Assembly: GCA_008931825.1 (NCBI GenBank)
Contig: QXVZ01033023.1
Coordinates: forward strand, 1-34,598
DNA length: 34,598 nucleotides
Reading direction: 5' to 3'
DNA from: Phallusia fumigata
Taxonomy: Eukaryota; Chordata; Ascidiacea; Phlebobranchia; Ascidiidae
Shown: piece after piece, positions 11,601 through 23,600 of the stretch
Layout: each line of letters begins with the position of its first letter
Numbering within the stretch: position 1 is the first letter of the stretch
Position numbers and translations under genes: made by a program
Notes under the pieces: model-generated
What the model saw: only the letters and a program-made list of their open reading frames with translations
What the model was told of the DNA's origin: nothing
The model's database searches: none

Positions 11601-14600
11601 GTCTTGGTATCGCTTGTTGCATATAAAAATTCAGCCAAGCACAAATGGGTTTATACACTTACTAAGTTGCCAAAGAAAATGACAACATTGTAAGCTAAAT
11701 CTAAACAACTATGTTTTGGAAAGTCACATTAATCTTTGACTATTTCATTGATCAAACAGGCAACTTTTGTGCAGTCCTCGCAAGCACTCTATTTTAGCAT
11801 TAAACAAATCAATTCGCAACAAATATAGCCGCAAAGCTAATAGACTTGTTGAAGGTAAAATTGTTAAATTTTATTCATTGGCGTGTAGAACCTCCTAATA
11901 AGATGTAGTGCTCCTGGATAGCAAATAAAGTTATCATTGTGGCTCTACAGTTCCAATGTTATATCACATAAAGCGATCACGTTATATCTTCTGCGATCAT
12001 TAGTTTCTTTGTAACGGTATATATGAACTTCTTTCTTAACTGTATTACTCAAAACCCTTGCTATATATGAGTATATTAAGGCCGATTCACACCAGGTGCG
12101 TCTACCGTTTGCGTTACGGTTTTTTGATCTCGCGGCAAGCAGCGGGGCACTTACACCAGACGGGACCAAAGTTTATCCATCAGACACGGCCATATAGTGT
12201 ATTATGTTTGATAGATAGACTTTGGTCCCGGCTGGTGTAATTGCCCCGCTGCTTGCCGCGAGATCAAAAAACCGTAACGCAAACGGTAGACGCACCTGGT
12301 GTGAATCGGCCTTAATATACTCATATATAGCAAGGGTTTTGAGTAATACAGTTAAGAAAGAAGTTCATATATACCGTTACAAAGAAACTAATGATCGCAG
12401 AAGATATAACGTGATCGCTTTATGTGATATAACATTGGAACTGTAGAGCCACAATGATAACTTTATTTGCTATCCAGGAGCACTACATCTTATNACGTAA
12501 TCAGTAAAACACGTTGAATATTTAAATCCCACGCAAGACTATTTATCACATAACTAATTTTTAACATTTAAAAACAAGATGAAACACTTGTGAACTCAAG
12601 ATACGGACTTAAAAAATATATTAATTTTTTGCACCGATGGTGAAAACAGCGATAGTCGAAACGTTTGCTAAAATGTATGCACTAAAGACGACATCTCTGG
12701 CAGTTATGTGGTTAGTTAAGGTGACTAACGTTTTGTAAACAACATATTTGGTATTTATTGCTGTTTTGTTTTATCTGTTAAAATTTTTGAATCACCTCCA
12801 CTTAGTAATCGTTGCATGTTTAATTTTCTGTAAACAAAACCTTGTATTAAGATGCCAACGTTACGGGCGCGGTCGCTTGCAACAACATCCGCAACGAGGA
12901 AGATCTGACATGTTATCTGCCCCAAGCCTACGTGTGCGACGGCATCCAACAATGCCATGACATCGCCGACGAAGACAGCATCGCCTGCGGGGATGACAGC
13001 CCGTAAGTCCCGCAGATTCTTTAATTTTGTTCTGTTCGTTTTAACAACTCAATAATGCTAGTCCGTGTCTTCGTGTATTACAGTTACAAGAAGTTGGCCC
13101 ATGAACACTACCGAGATGTGATTAAGGACTGTCCGAAGTGCGTCAACCTATTTGTCAAGGAGTGTCCCGGATGCGAAAGCCTAATCGCTTGCAATGATGG
13201 AAAATGCATTTATAACGGCACGGACCAATCCAACGATTGCGCTTCATATATTTTCAAGTGAGTTCTTAAAAATATGCTTTCAACCAAAAGTCACATCTTG
13301 ACATGTGGAGCTGTTGACATCTGCCCATATAGCCTCCTGAAGAGTCATAAAATGATTGAATTTCGACTTATCAAGCGCTCAAAAATCATCTTATGGTCAA
13401 CAAATACTTAGTACCACTAATAAAGATTCAAGTGCCTGAAACGAGAACGCACGGAAATTCAAACAACAACATTCGGGAATGGGAACCTTAATAAACCATA
13501 AGGTCGAAATAAACCATAGAGTCGAGGAAAATAATTGCCACTTATGGTTCGTTGTTATAACGATTTCGGGCACTAGAACCACTTGTGCTTATCATACCAC
13601 ATCCAGCGAATAGAAAAATTCTCGCCAAAACGATCAATACTGTGGTTTTTAAACTGCTAACTGTCAGTTGTTAGACAATGTCATAAAACTCATGTGCTGA
13701 CGGGTGTTTGTATTTACCATATGATTCGGAGCGCGCGTTTGGGTTGTTACGAGTAAACTACATGTTGTTTCACATTAATATTAGATGTGATTTTATTGGT
13801 TTTCGAGTAAAATTTCAAAATCAATACATTTGCATGTACGTTTTGTGCAAATGACTCGACAATTAAGTTAACGTTTGTGAGTAGTTTACTTTAAAACTCG
13901 GGCAATTGAAGAAAAGTGTGTTTTTTTATTTTCATTCTAATGTCTTTGGCCAGATCCTCGTGCCATCAGTCAACTCATTTGTTTTAACTTCACTCTGGTG
14001 CGAAGTTCTTTGGGACTACGTAAAGTTTCCTTTAGTCTTTAAGCCGGTTCTGCTAATTGGAATTTGTCTGGTGACACTTTAATCGATTCGCCTGTGTCCC
14101 TCCTTATCACTTCACAATCTGGCATCAATTTTTAATGATTCCGCTGCCTCTAATGCCCCGCCCTTTCTTGATTGACAGATGCAAATCCGGCGAGTGTTTA
14201 CGACCCGAAAAGTTCTGCGACGGTGTCGAAGATTGCTCAGACGGAAGTGACGAAATTACCAGCGGCTTACCAACAGGCGACGGTATGACATCACCGATTT
14301 ACGTCATGTAAAATTATGTTATCATTCACAACGACTTGACAGTGCAAATGTAACATTAAAAGGCTTCGAACCACTGGTCGACTTAAAAGAAATACTACAC
14401 TTATCATGAGTAACTTAACTATTAGGTGGAAATAAAATTCCATCCTGAGAAAGTATTCCTCCTCGGTTAGGAGTCACTGCTTTAGTTGGTGAATGCTAAT
14501 TTTAGTGGCGTATAATGCCCGACGAACAATGTCGGTGATGATTCGGTGTTGGGGTAAAGTATATACATGCGCATATTCTATTTTAGGTTTAGACCCTAAA

Positions 14601-17600
14601 CAGCTATGCAGCCGAAAAATAACGGCACGCTCGTAGAAAGTAGAGCACAAAAAAAAAGAAATAAAGAAAAAACAGAGTAAAAAACAATATGTGTGCAAGT
14701 GGCGTTATAACGAGTCAGAGCCTGGCGTTGTGTGGTTCTTTGTATATTGGCAGATTTTCGACTCGATTTTTGTGCAACGCAGGCATAATGTGCAGTAGCA
14801 AGTGGAATAAGCACCCTGGGCAGTGTCACCTGCCTGAAGAATATTTGTGCGACGGGATTGACCACTGCGTGGATCGTGTGGACGAATGTGGGAAAGATTG
14901 CAGATACTCGTGGCCGTGTGCCAACGGAAAATGCATACCTGCCGTAAGTTTTCCACAATTCCCTGGGTAATGAAACTATTCAAATCAGCATAGAACGCCG
15001 GGACGGGTATCTGAAGTTGTGCACTGACAACTTTTTACCCCAATTCATCCACAGGCCCCCAAAATGTGAAATTTTTAAAACGGCAACATTAAACAAAGTA
15101 AGTTACCTAGAAGTTTTTCTGTTTTGATGGTTGATGCAAAGTATTTTAAAGTATTTTGTGACTTGAATTTTTACATTTGTATCCCCTTTTTATTTCAAAC
15201 TGTCGATACATATTATCACAAGTTACCAGAGAATCAGAATAAAAGATAAAGAAATGTAACTGACAGACTGAAAACTTTAATAAGCCTAATATCTTTCATC
15301 GTTTCTGTTTAAGACATATACATTTCATTACCTTAATATTGATTCTCTAATTCGCCTTCATCAGAACCTTATTCAAATAGAATCTTTTTTTCAGTACCTG
15401 GTCAAAGACAACAGAGACGACTGCGGCGACTCGAGCGACGAATGCACCGACACCGCCGACAAACCAATCACGTTTAAGTGTACGAACGGACCGTGCATTG
15501 CCTACGACAAGTAAGTGGTAGACGGGTATTTAATTTTTGAAAGGAGACGCGGAAATCCTTTGTACTCCCTTAAACAGTAATTCTTAACCTTTTGCGATGT
15601 CGGGACCTCTTTGACACCACAAACCTGTTCTTCCAACCCCTACCGTAATTCCGTTAAGTAATTATCGTCCCCACGTTAAACTTTCCCAATGGCTGATATA
15701 GACATATTGATGCATCTATAAAGTTGACACTAATGATTGAGCATTCTCGCAACCCCTATAAGGTCGTATCTCGAGTACCCCTGGTTATAAGAACCCCAGA
15801 CTTCAAGAAAAATGCAAAAAATATTTTAAACTGTCTATAGGCTCTACGTGGTTGGTGGGGGGTATATTAGACTTTCTTGAAGTCAAACGGTTTTTTTAGG
15901 CTGTTCGGGCCTAACAATGTTCTTGACAATCAATTAAACGTAACACATGCATAGCGTTTGCCACGTTCGGGCGAATTTTAACATTTACCAACATACCAAG
16001 GTTAACAAGAGTACATTGGGTTGTAGAGGGAGGCCCTACAGCAAGATTGTTGGGGTAAGCCGCACGGTCTCAAAATGCCATTATAAAAAGAGCTTGACTT
16101 AACAGCTTAGACTAGTAAGCCTAATATGCCTTCTGTTAACACCCAATAAATTTGGAGGTTATGGATCGGGTTTGGCTTACTAAACAAATGCTACTCGCAA
16201 AACAGGTCAATAGGGATTTTTTGACGTTTATCGATCACAGATTTGCTTTTCAAGGCTACTAATGCGTTTTTGGCTTTAGATTTTGCGATGGAAGACAAGA
16301 CTGTGACGACGGAAGTGATGAAATATATGTTTCCAGCGATGAGCTGGGTCAATACGCCAGCACCACTTGTGTCAACGGGTTGGTCTTTTTCACATACTTT
16401 GCACTAACTTTCATTTGGACTACCACACATTTTCGGTTATCTCGTCTGTGGCAAAGTATTGGTGTTCAATAATAGTTCAGTGGTTCCCGACCGAGGAGGA
16501 ATTCCTTCTCAGGAAAGGAATTTTATGAGATAAGGAGAGGAATTTCCACTTCATAGTTAGGTTATTCATGAAAGGTGTAGTATTTCCTGTCGGGTAAACC
16601 AGTATTTTGTTAAGCTTTATATTCTTGTATAGTAGGGAAGGAAATAAAAAGTTCCAATTTAAAAAAAGGGGAAATGCATCAAAAAAGGTTGAGAACCACT
16701 GGAATAGTTCATTTTTGTAATAACTGCCTAAATTTATTTGTTTCCGAAAACAGAAGGCCCCAAAAAATAATAATTAACTCGTTGGATTTTTCGTCAAAAG
16801 TTAACCTGCGTTTAAACGTACGAAAAAATCCATTAGCTTTTCCAGAGCTTTTAAATCGGATGTCTGCCTAAAAAGTAACTTTTACTGCCCAGGTGACGTT
16901 TAAAGTTCGCCAATTCGATTGCAACTACCCATTATGCCACCGCCTTTTGGCTGGGCGAGATTTAATCCGTTCCACGAAAATGTCATCGATTTTTCGCNTA
17001 ATTAACTCGTTGGATTTTTCGTCAAAAGTTAACCTGCGTTTAAACGTACGAAAAAATCCATTAGCTTTTCCAGAGCTTTTAAATCGGATGTCTGCCTAAA
17101 AAGTAACTTTTACTGCCCAGGTGACGTTTAAAGTTCGCCAATTCGATTGCAACTACCCATTATGCCACCGCCTTTTGGCTGGGCGAGATTTAATCCGTTC
17201 CACGAAAATGTCATCGATTTTTCGCCCACTAGCCGAATTCTTACGCCGCTTACTATATTGCAAGCACTTTAATCTCAGAGAAAACTTGAATATCCGCCAA
17301 CTAACGTTCTAAGCTCCATTAAGTGACTTGGTTGAATCCTAACAGGATTAAGTTATGATCTAAGGCGGTGACGTCAAGCGTTTGGCGTGTTCTGTTTTTG
17401 CATGGAGCCTGTGACGTCAAACCGCGTTGACGTCATTGCTTGACGTGTTGGATTGTTGATTTCGGGGTGAATGGTGTTTTTTTGCCTAGTGTTTTTGTTA
17501 TTTCTCACGGCTTGCAGGATTTTTTTACGTTATTGATTTAATTGTGCAAAGAATTGTAAATGTGTGACATTTTGTTTCCCCGACCGACGTTGAAAAACAC

Positions 17601-20600
17601 TTGCTGTAAAAACCGTAAACAAGCTACTTTACCCATTGATAATGCAGAATGGCAGTAGGCCTAAAGTTCCATTTTTCAGACTTATTCAACNTTGTTGATT
17701 TCGGGGTGAATGGTGTTTTTTGCCTTGTGTTTTTATTATTTCTCACGGCTTGCAGGATATTTTTACGTTATTGATTTAATTGTACAAAGAATTGTAAACG
17801 TGTGACATTTTATTCCCTCAACCGACATTGAAAAACACTTGCTGTACAAACCGTAAACAAGCTACTTTACCCTTTGATAATGTACAATGGCAGTAGGCCC
17901 AAAGTTCCATTTTTCAGACTTATTCAACGGTTTTAGCAGTGTCTTGGTATCGCTTGTTGCACATAAAAATTCAGCCAAGCACAAATGGGTTTATACACTT
18001 ACTATGTTGCCAAAGAAAATGACAACATTGAAAGCTAAATCTAAACAACTATGTTTTGGAAAGTCACATTAATCTTTGACTATTTCATTGATCACACAGG
18101 CAACTTTTGTGCAGCCCTCGCAAACACTGTATTTTTGCATTGAACAAATCAATTCGCGACAAATATAGCCACAAAGCTAATTGATTTGTTGAAGGTAAAA
18201 TTGTTAAATTTTGTTTATTGGCGTGCAGAACTTCCTAATAAGTAGTGCTCCTGGATAGCAAATAAAGTTATCATTGTGGCTCTACAGTTCCAATGTTATG
18301 GCACATAAAGCGATCACGTTATATCTTCTGCGATCATTAGTTTCTTTGTAGCGGTATAGTTCAACTTCTTTCTTGACTGTATTACTCAAAACCCTTGCTA
18401 TATATGAGTATATTAAGGCTGATTCACACCAGATGCGTCTACCGTTTGCGTTACGGTTTTTTGATCTCGCGGCAAGCAGCGGGGCACTTACACCAGCCGG
18501 GACCAAAGTTTATCTATCAGACACGGCCATAGTGTATTATGTTTGATAGATAGACTTTGGTCCCGGCTGGTGTAATTGCCCCGCTGCTTGCCGCGAGATC
18601 AAAAAACCGTAACGCAAACGGTAGACGAACCTGGTGTGAATCAGCCTTTATGGTGCAGCTGCAGCGCCTTTAACCTTGATCCACTAAAAGTGTCACTTTT
18701 TTGCCTCGTAACGTTTTAGCGTTGCGCAGGTATTCTGGATTTCTGGTATTGCGATTAGTTGATTGCGTCGCTATGATTTATTTTACCAAGCGAATTAAAC
18801 TCAACTCAGCAACATGTGTTACAACTTTAAAACCTGCTCTTTGACAGCAAAAAGTAGTCTTTGCGAGACCTTGTATAAGCTGAAATTGTTGGTTACAGGC
18901 GAAATCCTTTGAACTTGACTTGTCTGCTTCCCTCGCAACATATGTGTGACCAAGTAGTGCACTGTGCCGACCACAGTGATGAATGGGGATGCGACAACAA
19001 GAACTATATCAAGTGTGACAATGGCAGGATTGCCAACTGGCAACACGACGTGAGTGCAATATTTCTTTTCTTGTACACTTCAACAAACATATCTTGTAGG
19101 AACTTAACGTTTATTTACAAGCGTTTAGGATTAGCAAATCTTTAACCTTTTGTATGGAATTGTTTATCACATTTAAGGTGGGTTCTTATACGAGGTTAAA
19201 ATAAGTTTTTCACCAGCGACACTGGTTGGCAAGCAAGGTTAATGAAATCAACCGTGGCGAAGTTTTAGTATCTACTTTATAATGGTTTATTTTTGTTTGT
19301 TAAAACACGTTGATTCATGTTGTTTTTTGCAACATAGCGGTTATATTTAAATAAGTATAAATGAGTAAGATATAAGTATGAATTCCCTGAAAACTGCGTA
19401 TTGTGCCCAACACCAAACACTGTTTAAAATCCCAATCAACTTAAGGTCAGGAGTGCTTGTGTTTGGCCTGTAAAATTACATTTCGAACAGCCTCCATAAA
19501 TTACAATGTATTTTCGCATACATGTACTAGGAGTCCTACGTTTTGTAATATCCCTTCGAGTGTCCGAATAATTAAATAAAATGTCGCTTAAATCTAATAA
19601 CATTTCTGAATGTTTCAAACTGCGTCTATAAACTACGATGGATCAACGCATACATCTACCTGGAGAACAGTCCAGCGTTTTGTGGTAACCCTTCGAGTGT
19701 CCTTGTAATTAGGTAAAATGCCCTTGAAATCTAATTACGTTTTTGAATTTTTTGAACAGCGTCTACTGGCGATCAGTCCAGCATTTCGTAATAGCCCTTC
19801 GAGATTCCGCCTATCTGAATAAAATACCGTTTACCCTTTTCATTACTACATAGGCTTGTTGAGAAAAAACCACTTACTTTTTTAGATGCATGTTGTTCGG
19901 GTATTGGATTAGTAACGATCAAGGTCTGTGATATTTTTAAAATTCTACTTTCCAGGAGAATTGCCCAGGCACTTTGTCACGAAATGTTTGACCTATTTGC
20001 CTGGAACTTTGGCTGCTGGTAGATAAGGTCATAGTTGTTTTACATTAGTTGTGTTTGACGCTAACGCCAAAAGAGAAGAGGACTATATTCTTGGCGTGTG
20101 GTTAAATATAAATTTGTAAAATACTTGGTTAAAACTTTTGGTAGTTTCAGCAATCTAAAATGTCACCAATTATTTTTTTAAATTTTTTATTGCGCATAAA
20201 AAACACATGAAAAATGAGACGATTATGTATAACAAACACAAATAGCCATATAGCCATTAACGCAAGTAAGCATTCCACTTCACTTTATATTTCCACAAGG
20301 TATCATTTTTAAAAGAAACGTTTTTTTTTTTTCATTGCACTTGCAAATATAAATCTCACAAACAAAAATTTGTTGGACCTGAAGCCCCAGTTGATGTCCC
20401 TCCAACCCCCTCAAGTGGTTAACTTTTTCAACAACATTCGAATAGATTTTCGTTCAGCGGGTTGAGTTTGTTTTCCCTCAGTAAAAAAATCATTGTGACA
20501 CAATAGCACTAAAGCAACAAAAGAATCGAAAATATTTGTATCGATTGCCCTTTTTGACCTTTTAGCTCCAGTGGTTACCCCGCTAAAGCCCCCTGAAATT

Positions 20601-23600
20601 GCTTACATTATAAATGAATTCTAAAAAAATATATATATACAAGTTGTAGAGTGGGTCGCTGTGTATTGATAGATTCAAGTTACTTAAAAGTCACGTTGGT
20701 CATCCAGCTGTTCAACGAAAGGGTTTTTGAATTATTAAACGATCTCCAAATGGCGTGAAATTTGAACAGTTTATATGTAGGGTCATTGTGGTATATCGAA
20801 TGCTGTGTTTGACCCGACAGCTTTAGTGGCAAACCGCTGGTTCCGTCACTTGTTTCAAGTTCCTTAACAATGTCGAAGTTTGACAATAATTTGGCAATTT
20901 GTAGATTGGGTCGTTGCCTTGTCAGACTTCAAACTCCCAGTACTTACCTTGCTAAACCACATTAGGTGGACAAGATTATAGAAGGGCACAATTGGATAAA
21001 ATGTTTAACAGTTTGTAAGTTGGAAAATTGTTATGTATCAATTGCTTAGTTTTACCATTCACCCTAAGCAGTTGTTGGCCAGATTTTAAGCAAAGTTTTT
21101 CGAATTGGAGGCAATCTGCTTTCAGGCAAATTAGGGTATAACTCGCTTTCTTATTCCGATCTGTGTTAGGTTTTTTTGTGGTAAACTCCAACTTATTTCT
21201 CGGCAGCGATGCGACTTCCTGGATCAGTGTGGAGATTCAAGTGACGAGTGCATGCCAGATTGCGACAAACAGTTCACTTGTCTCAACGGGAAATGCATCG
21301 CGTTTGCCAGATTTTGCGACGGTAAGTTACATCTTTCCACACGTTTCGGGATGTAATTTTTTGATGCATGCTCCTACCAAGTATTAGTCGATTATAGTGT
21401 GTACAATGTTTAAAAATGTGATGTAGCTTACATTGTAAGCAATAACAGGCGAATTGCTTGTATTGTTCGTTGTCAAGACGTAACAACCCCAACCAGTTAT
21501 TTATGGGTCCCCTTTCACGAAATATTGTTTTTACTCTGTTTTTTTTCTTTATTTCTTTTTTTCTTTTATTCTGTCTAACGCGAGTTTGTTTCCACGTTAT
21601 GGTCATGAATTAGTTGTTCAAATCTCTTCAAATTTTCAGACATGATAGATGTGTATCTGAAGCTGTGCACTGTGAACTTTTTACCCCAATTCACCCATCG
21701 GTTCACCCACAGGCCCCCAAAATGTAAAATTTTCAATTTTTTGTTGGTACAATATGGTCAATTGAAAAAACATCTGGGTGTAAACTTTGATGTCCATTGA
21801 CTAAAAGAGGTCGATGACCACAGGGCCATACTACAAATTTTCTTGTAACTTTTGGTGTGGAAGGTACAGTAGAGTCAAATACAGCCAAATACTTCGAGAG
21901 CTGTGTTAAAAATTAGTGGTAGGCTTCAGTGTTGATTTTCAGTTTTGTGTGGAATTTGCATTAACAGGTGTCGACGACTGTGGCGACGGCAGTGATGAAT
22001 GGGGAATAGAGATGCAAGGAAAATACGGCGATATAATGTGTAGCAACGGCCATAACCGATGCTCGGGAAAATGCATTCTGCCGTACAAGTACATGTGTGA
22101 CGGATTAGACCACTGCGCAAAGAGGTACAAATATTGAGCAAAACTGGTGTGAGAAATAAAGCAACTGTCCTTTGAAGATGTTACGCTTCGCACAATTTAA
22201 CACATCAAGTATTTGTCGTGGGTTCGAATCCTTTCGCAGCCTAAATTTTTCTAACTTATGCTTTGCTGCAATGGAATTGGAATGCCGGCCTCTGATTCCA
22301 ACTAGCGGTAATATTGTTACTTGCTATTGTCGTAAACTGGTGCAAAAGGATCTGTACACTAAATAGAAACAAAGATTGTGTTGTACAAACGTAGCAATAA
22401 AAGTTTTTTGAACATTTTTTTTAAGGGTTGACGAATGTCAGCGCGGTTGTGGGAAATCATTTGTATGTGACGATGGCGAATGTATTGAGAGGTCCAACTT
22501 CTGCGACGGTGATGTGCAGTGCAAAGACGGAAGCGATGAAAAGGTGAGATTTTAAATCAAACATCATTGCTTAGTTAAAACGGTATATCACTGTTAAATG
22601 TTGATTTGCGGTAGCGCATACTTGTTGTTATTACCTCGCACTTTGTTAAACACCAGTGGCGAGCCAGTGCAGTTCACATCCAAAGGGGTCACATAATGTT
22701 TTTTTTGTCTAGCGCTGGCTATTCCTACCGTTTGGTCAAGAAAAAGTCGTTCAAGTTTATTTTAAGTTAGCATCTGAAGTTAAACACTATACCTTGATAC
22801 CCCAGTTGACTCGTCGGTTGATTCACAGGCCCCTAAACATAAAAAACAACTACACTTGGTGGAGTAACGTTTTATATTTTGATAGTTGGTACAATGCAAA
22901 AAATTTGTAACGTTTAATTGGATTTTCCCATTTTTCACGTTGTTACCTAAATGTTTTTGTTTTTGTTTACAGGTCATTTAAAATACTATTCCAAGTGCAT
23001 TGCAACTTCATTTCATAACGCCCCGCTTGTGTTTTTAGACGTACGGAATCGGTTTCAAATGTCCAGTATCGGACAAAACAGGTGAAATACGAACTTGCAT
23101 CGCACCCCAGTACATGCTCAACGACACTGTGAACGACTGCAGATCAAACGTGGACGCGTGTGGGAGGAAAACCACCAACAAAACAGTCTACTGCTTTAGG
23201 TATAGCAGCTACCAAAAAATATGGGATTTTTTGCGGCGACAACACGTTGGGGCAGTGGTCGGCAAACTGTGGGCCGCGTGGTGTATAGGAGCCGGATCTT
23301 GACGCGGTTGCGGGGCCAAAACGCGGAGCCGTACTCCATTACACCACATGCAAACGGTGATGATTTGACATGACAAAAAATGTTATGTAGGGATGCATTG
23401 TGATAAAAGAAACAATAGTTATTTGACAAAACAAAAATAATTGTTATGCAACAAATAAATTGTGATGGAACAGGCAAGGTCTGGAACATATGAAGAGCAA
23501 AGTAAAGTGTACTCGACATGAATTTAATTGGCGAATTTTGACAACTAGCAATGTGGTTTTATACAAAAAACAATATTGATTCATGTTAAGAGACGTTTTC

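Larger units (their letters stand above)
11115..12729. repeat. 235-bp duplication bracketing a foreign segment
   Basis: 11115-11349 is repeated at 12495-12729. Between them, N (11350), segment 11351-12493 and N (12494) form a separate contig. The two flanks should probably be merged and the middle moved. An ATG-initiated frame at 12637 lies inside this repeat and is not a phase-compatible first exon. Confidence 0.8.
5695..12851 (+). other. Intron 1 of the receptor gene (as assembled)
   Basis: About 7.2 kb with no further exon recognised. It contains two contig-join duplications (7646-8690, 9109-9563), one hAT-like MITE (8860-9033) and a misplaced fold-back segment (11351-12493). Subtracting the duplicated and misplaced parts gives a true length near 5 kb. 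Short frames at 5892-6170, 6807-7025, 9529-9798 and 10579-10881 have no recognisable domain. Confidence 0.5.

Noticed and set aside
12637..12729. ATG frame MVKTAIVETFAKMYALK with donor at 12721 as receptor exon 1
   Set aside because: Its possible donors leave phase 0 or 2, while exon 2 needs phase 1. It has no good signal peptide, and it lies in a contig-overlap repeat also found at 11257.
7646..17691. CRISPR-like or functional direct repeats
   Set aside because: The repeats are contig-overlap duplicates around single Ns, and CRISPR arrays are not expected in animal DNA.
22200..22245. GGGTTCGAATCC resembling a tRNA B box
   Set aside because: The surrounding bases do not form a T-arm stem or acceptor stem, and no A box lies at the right distance.
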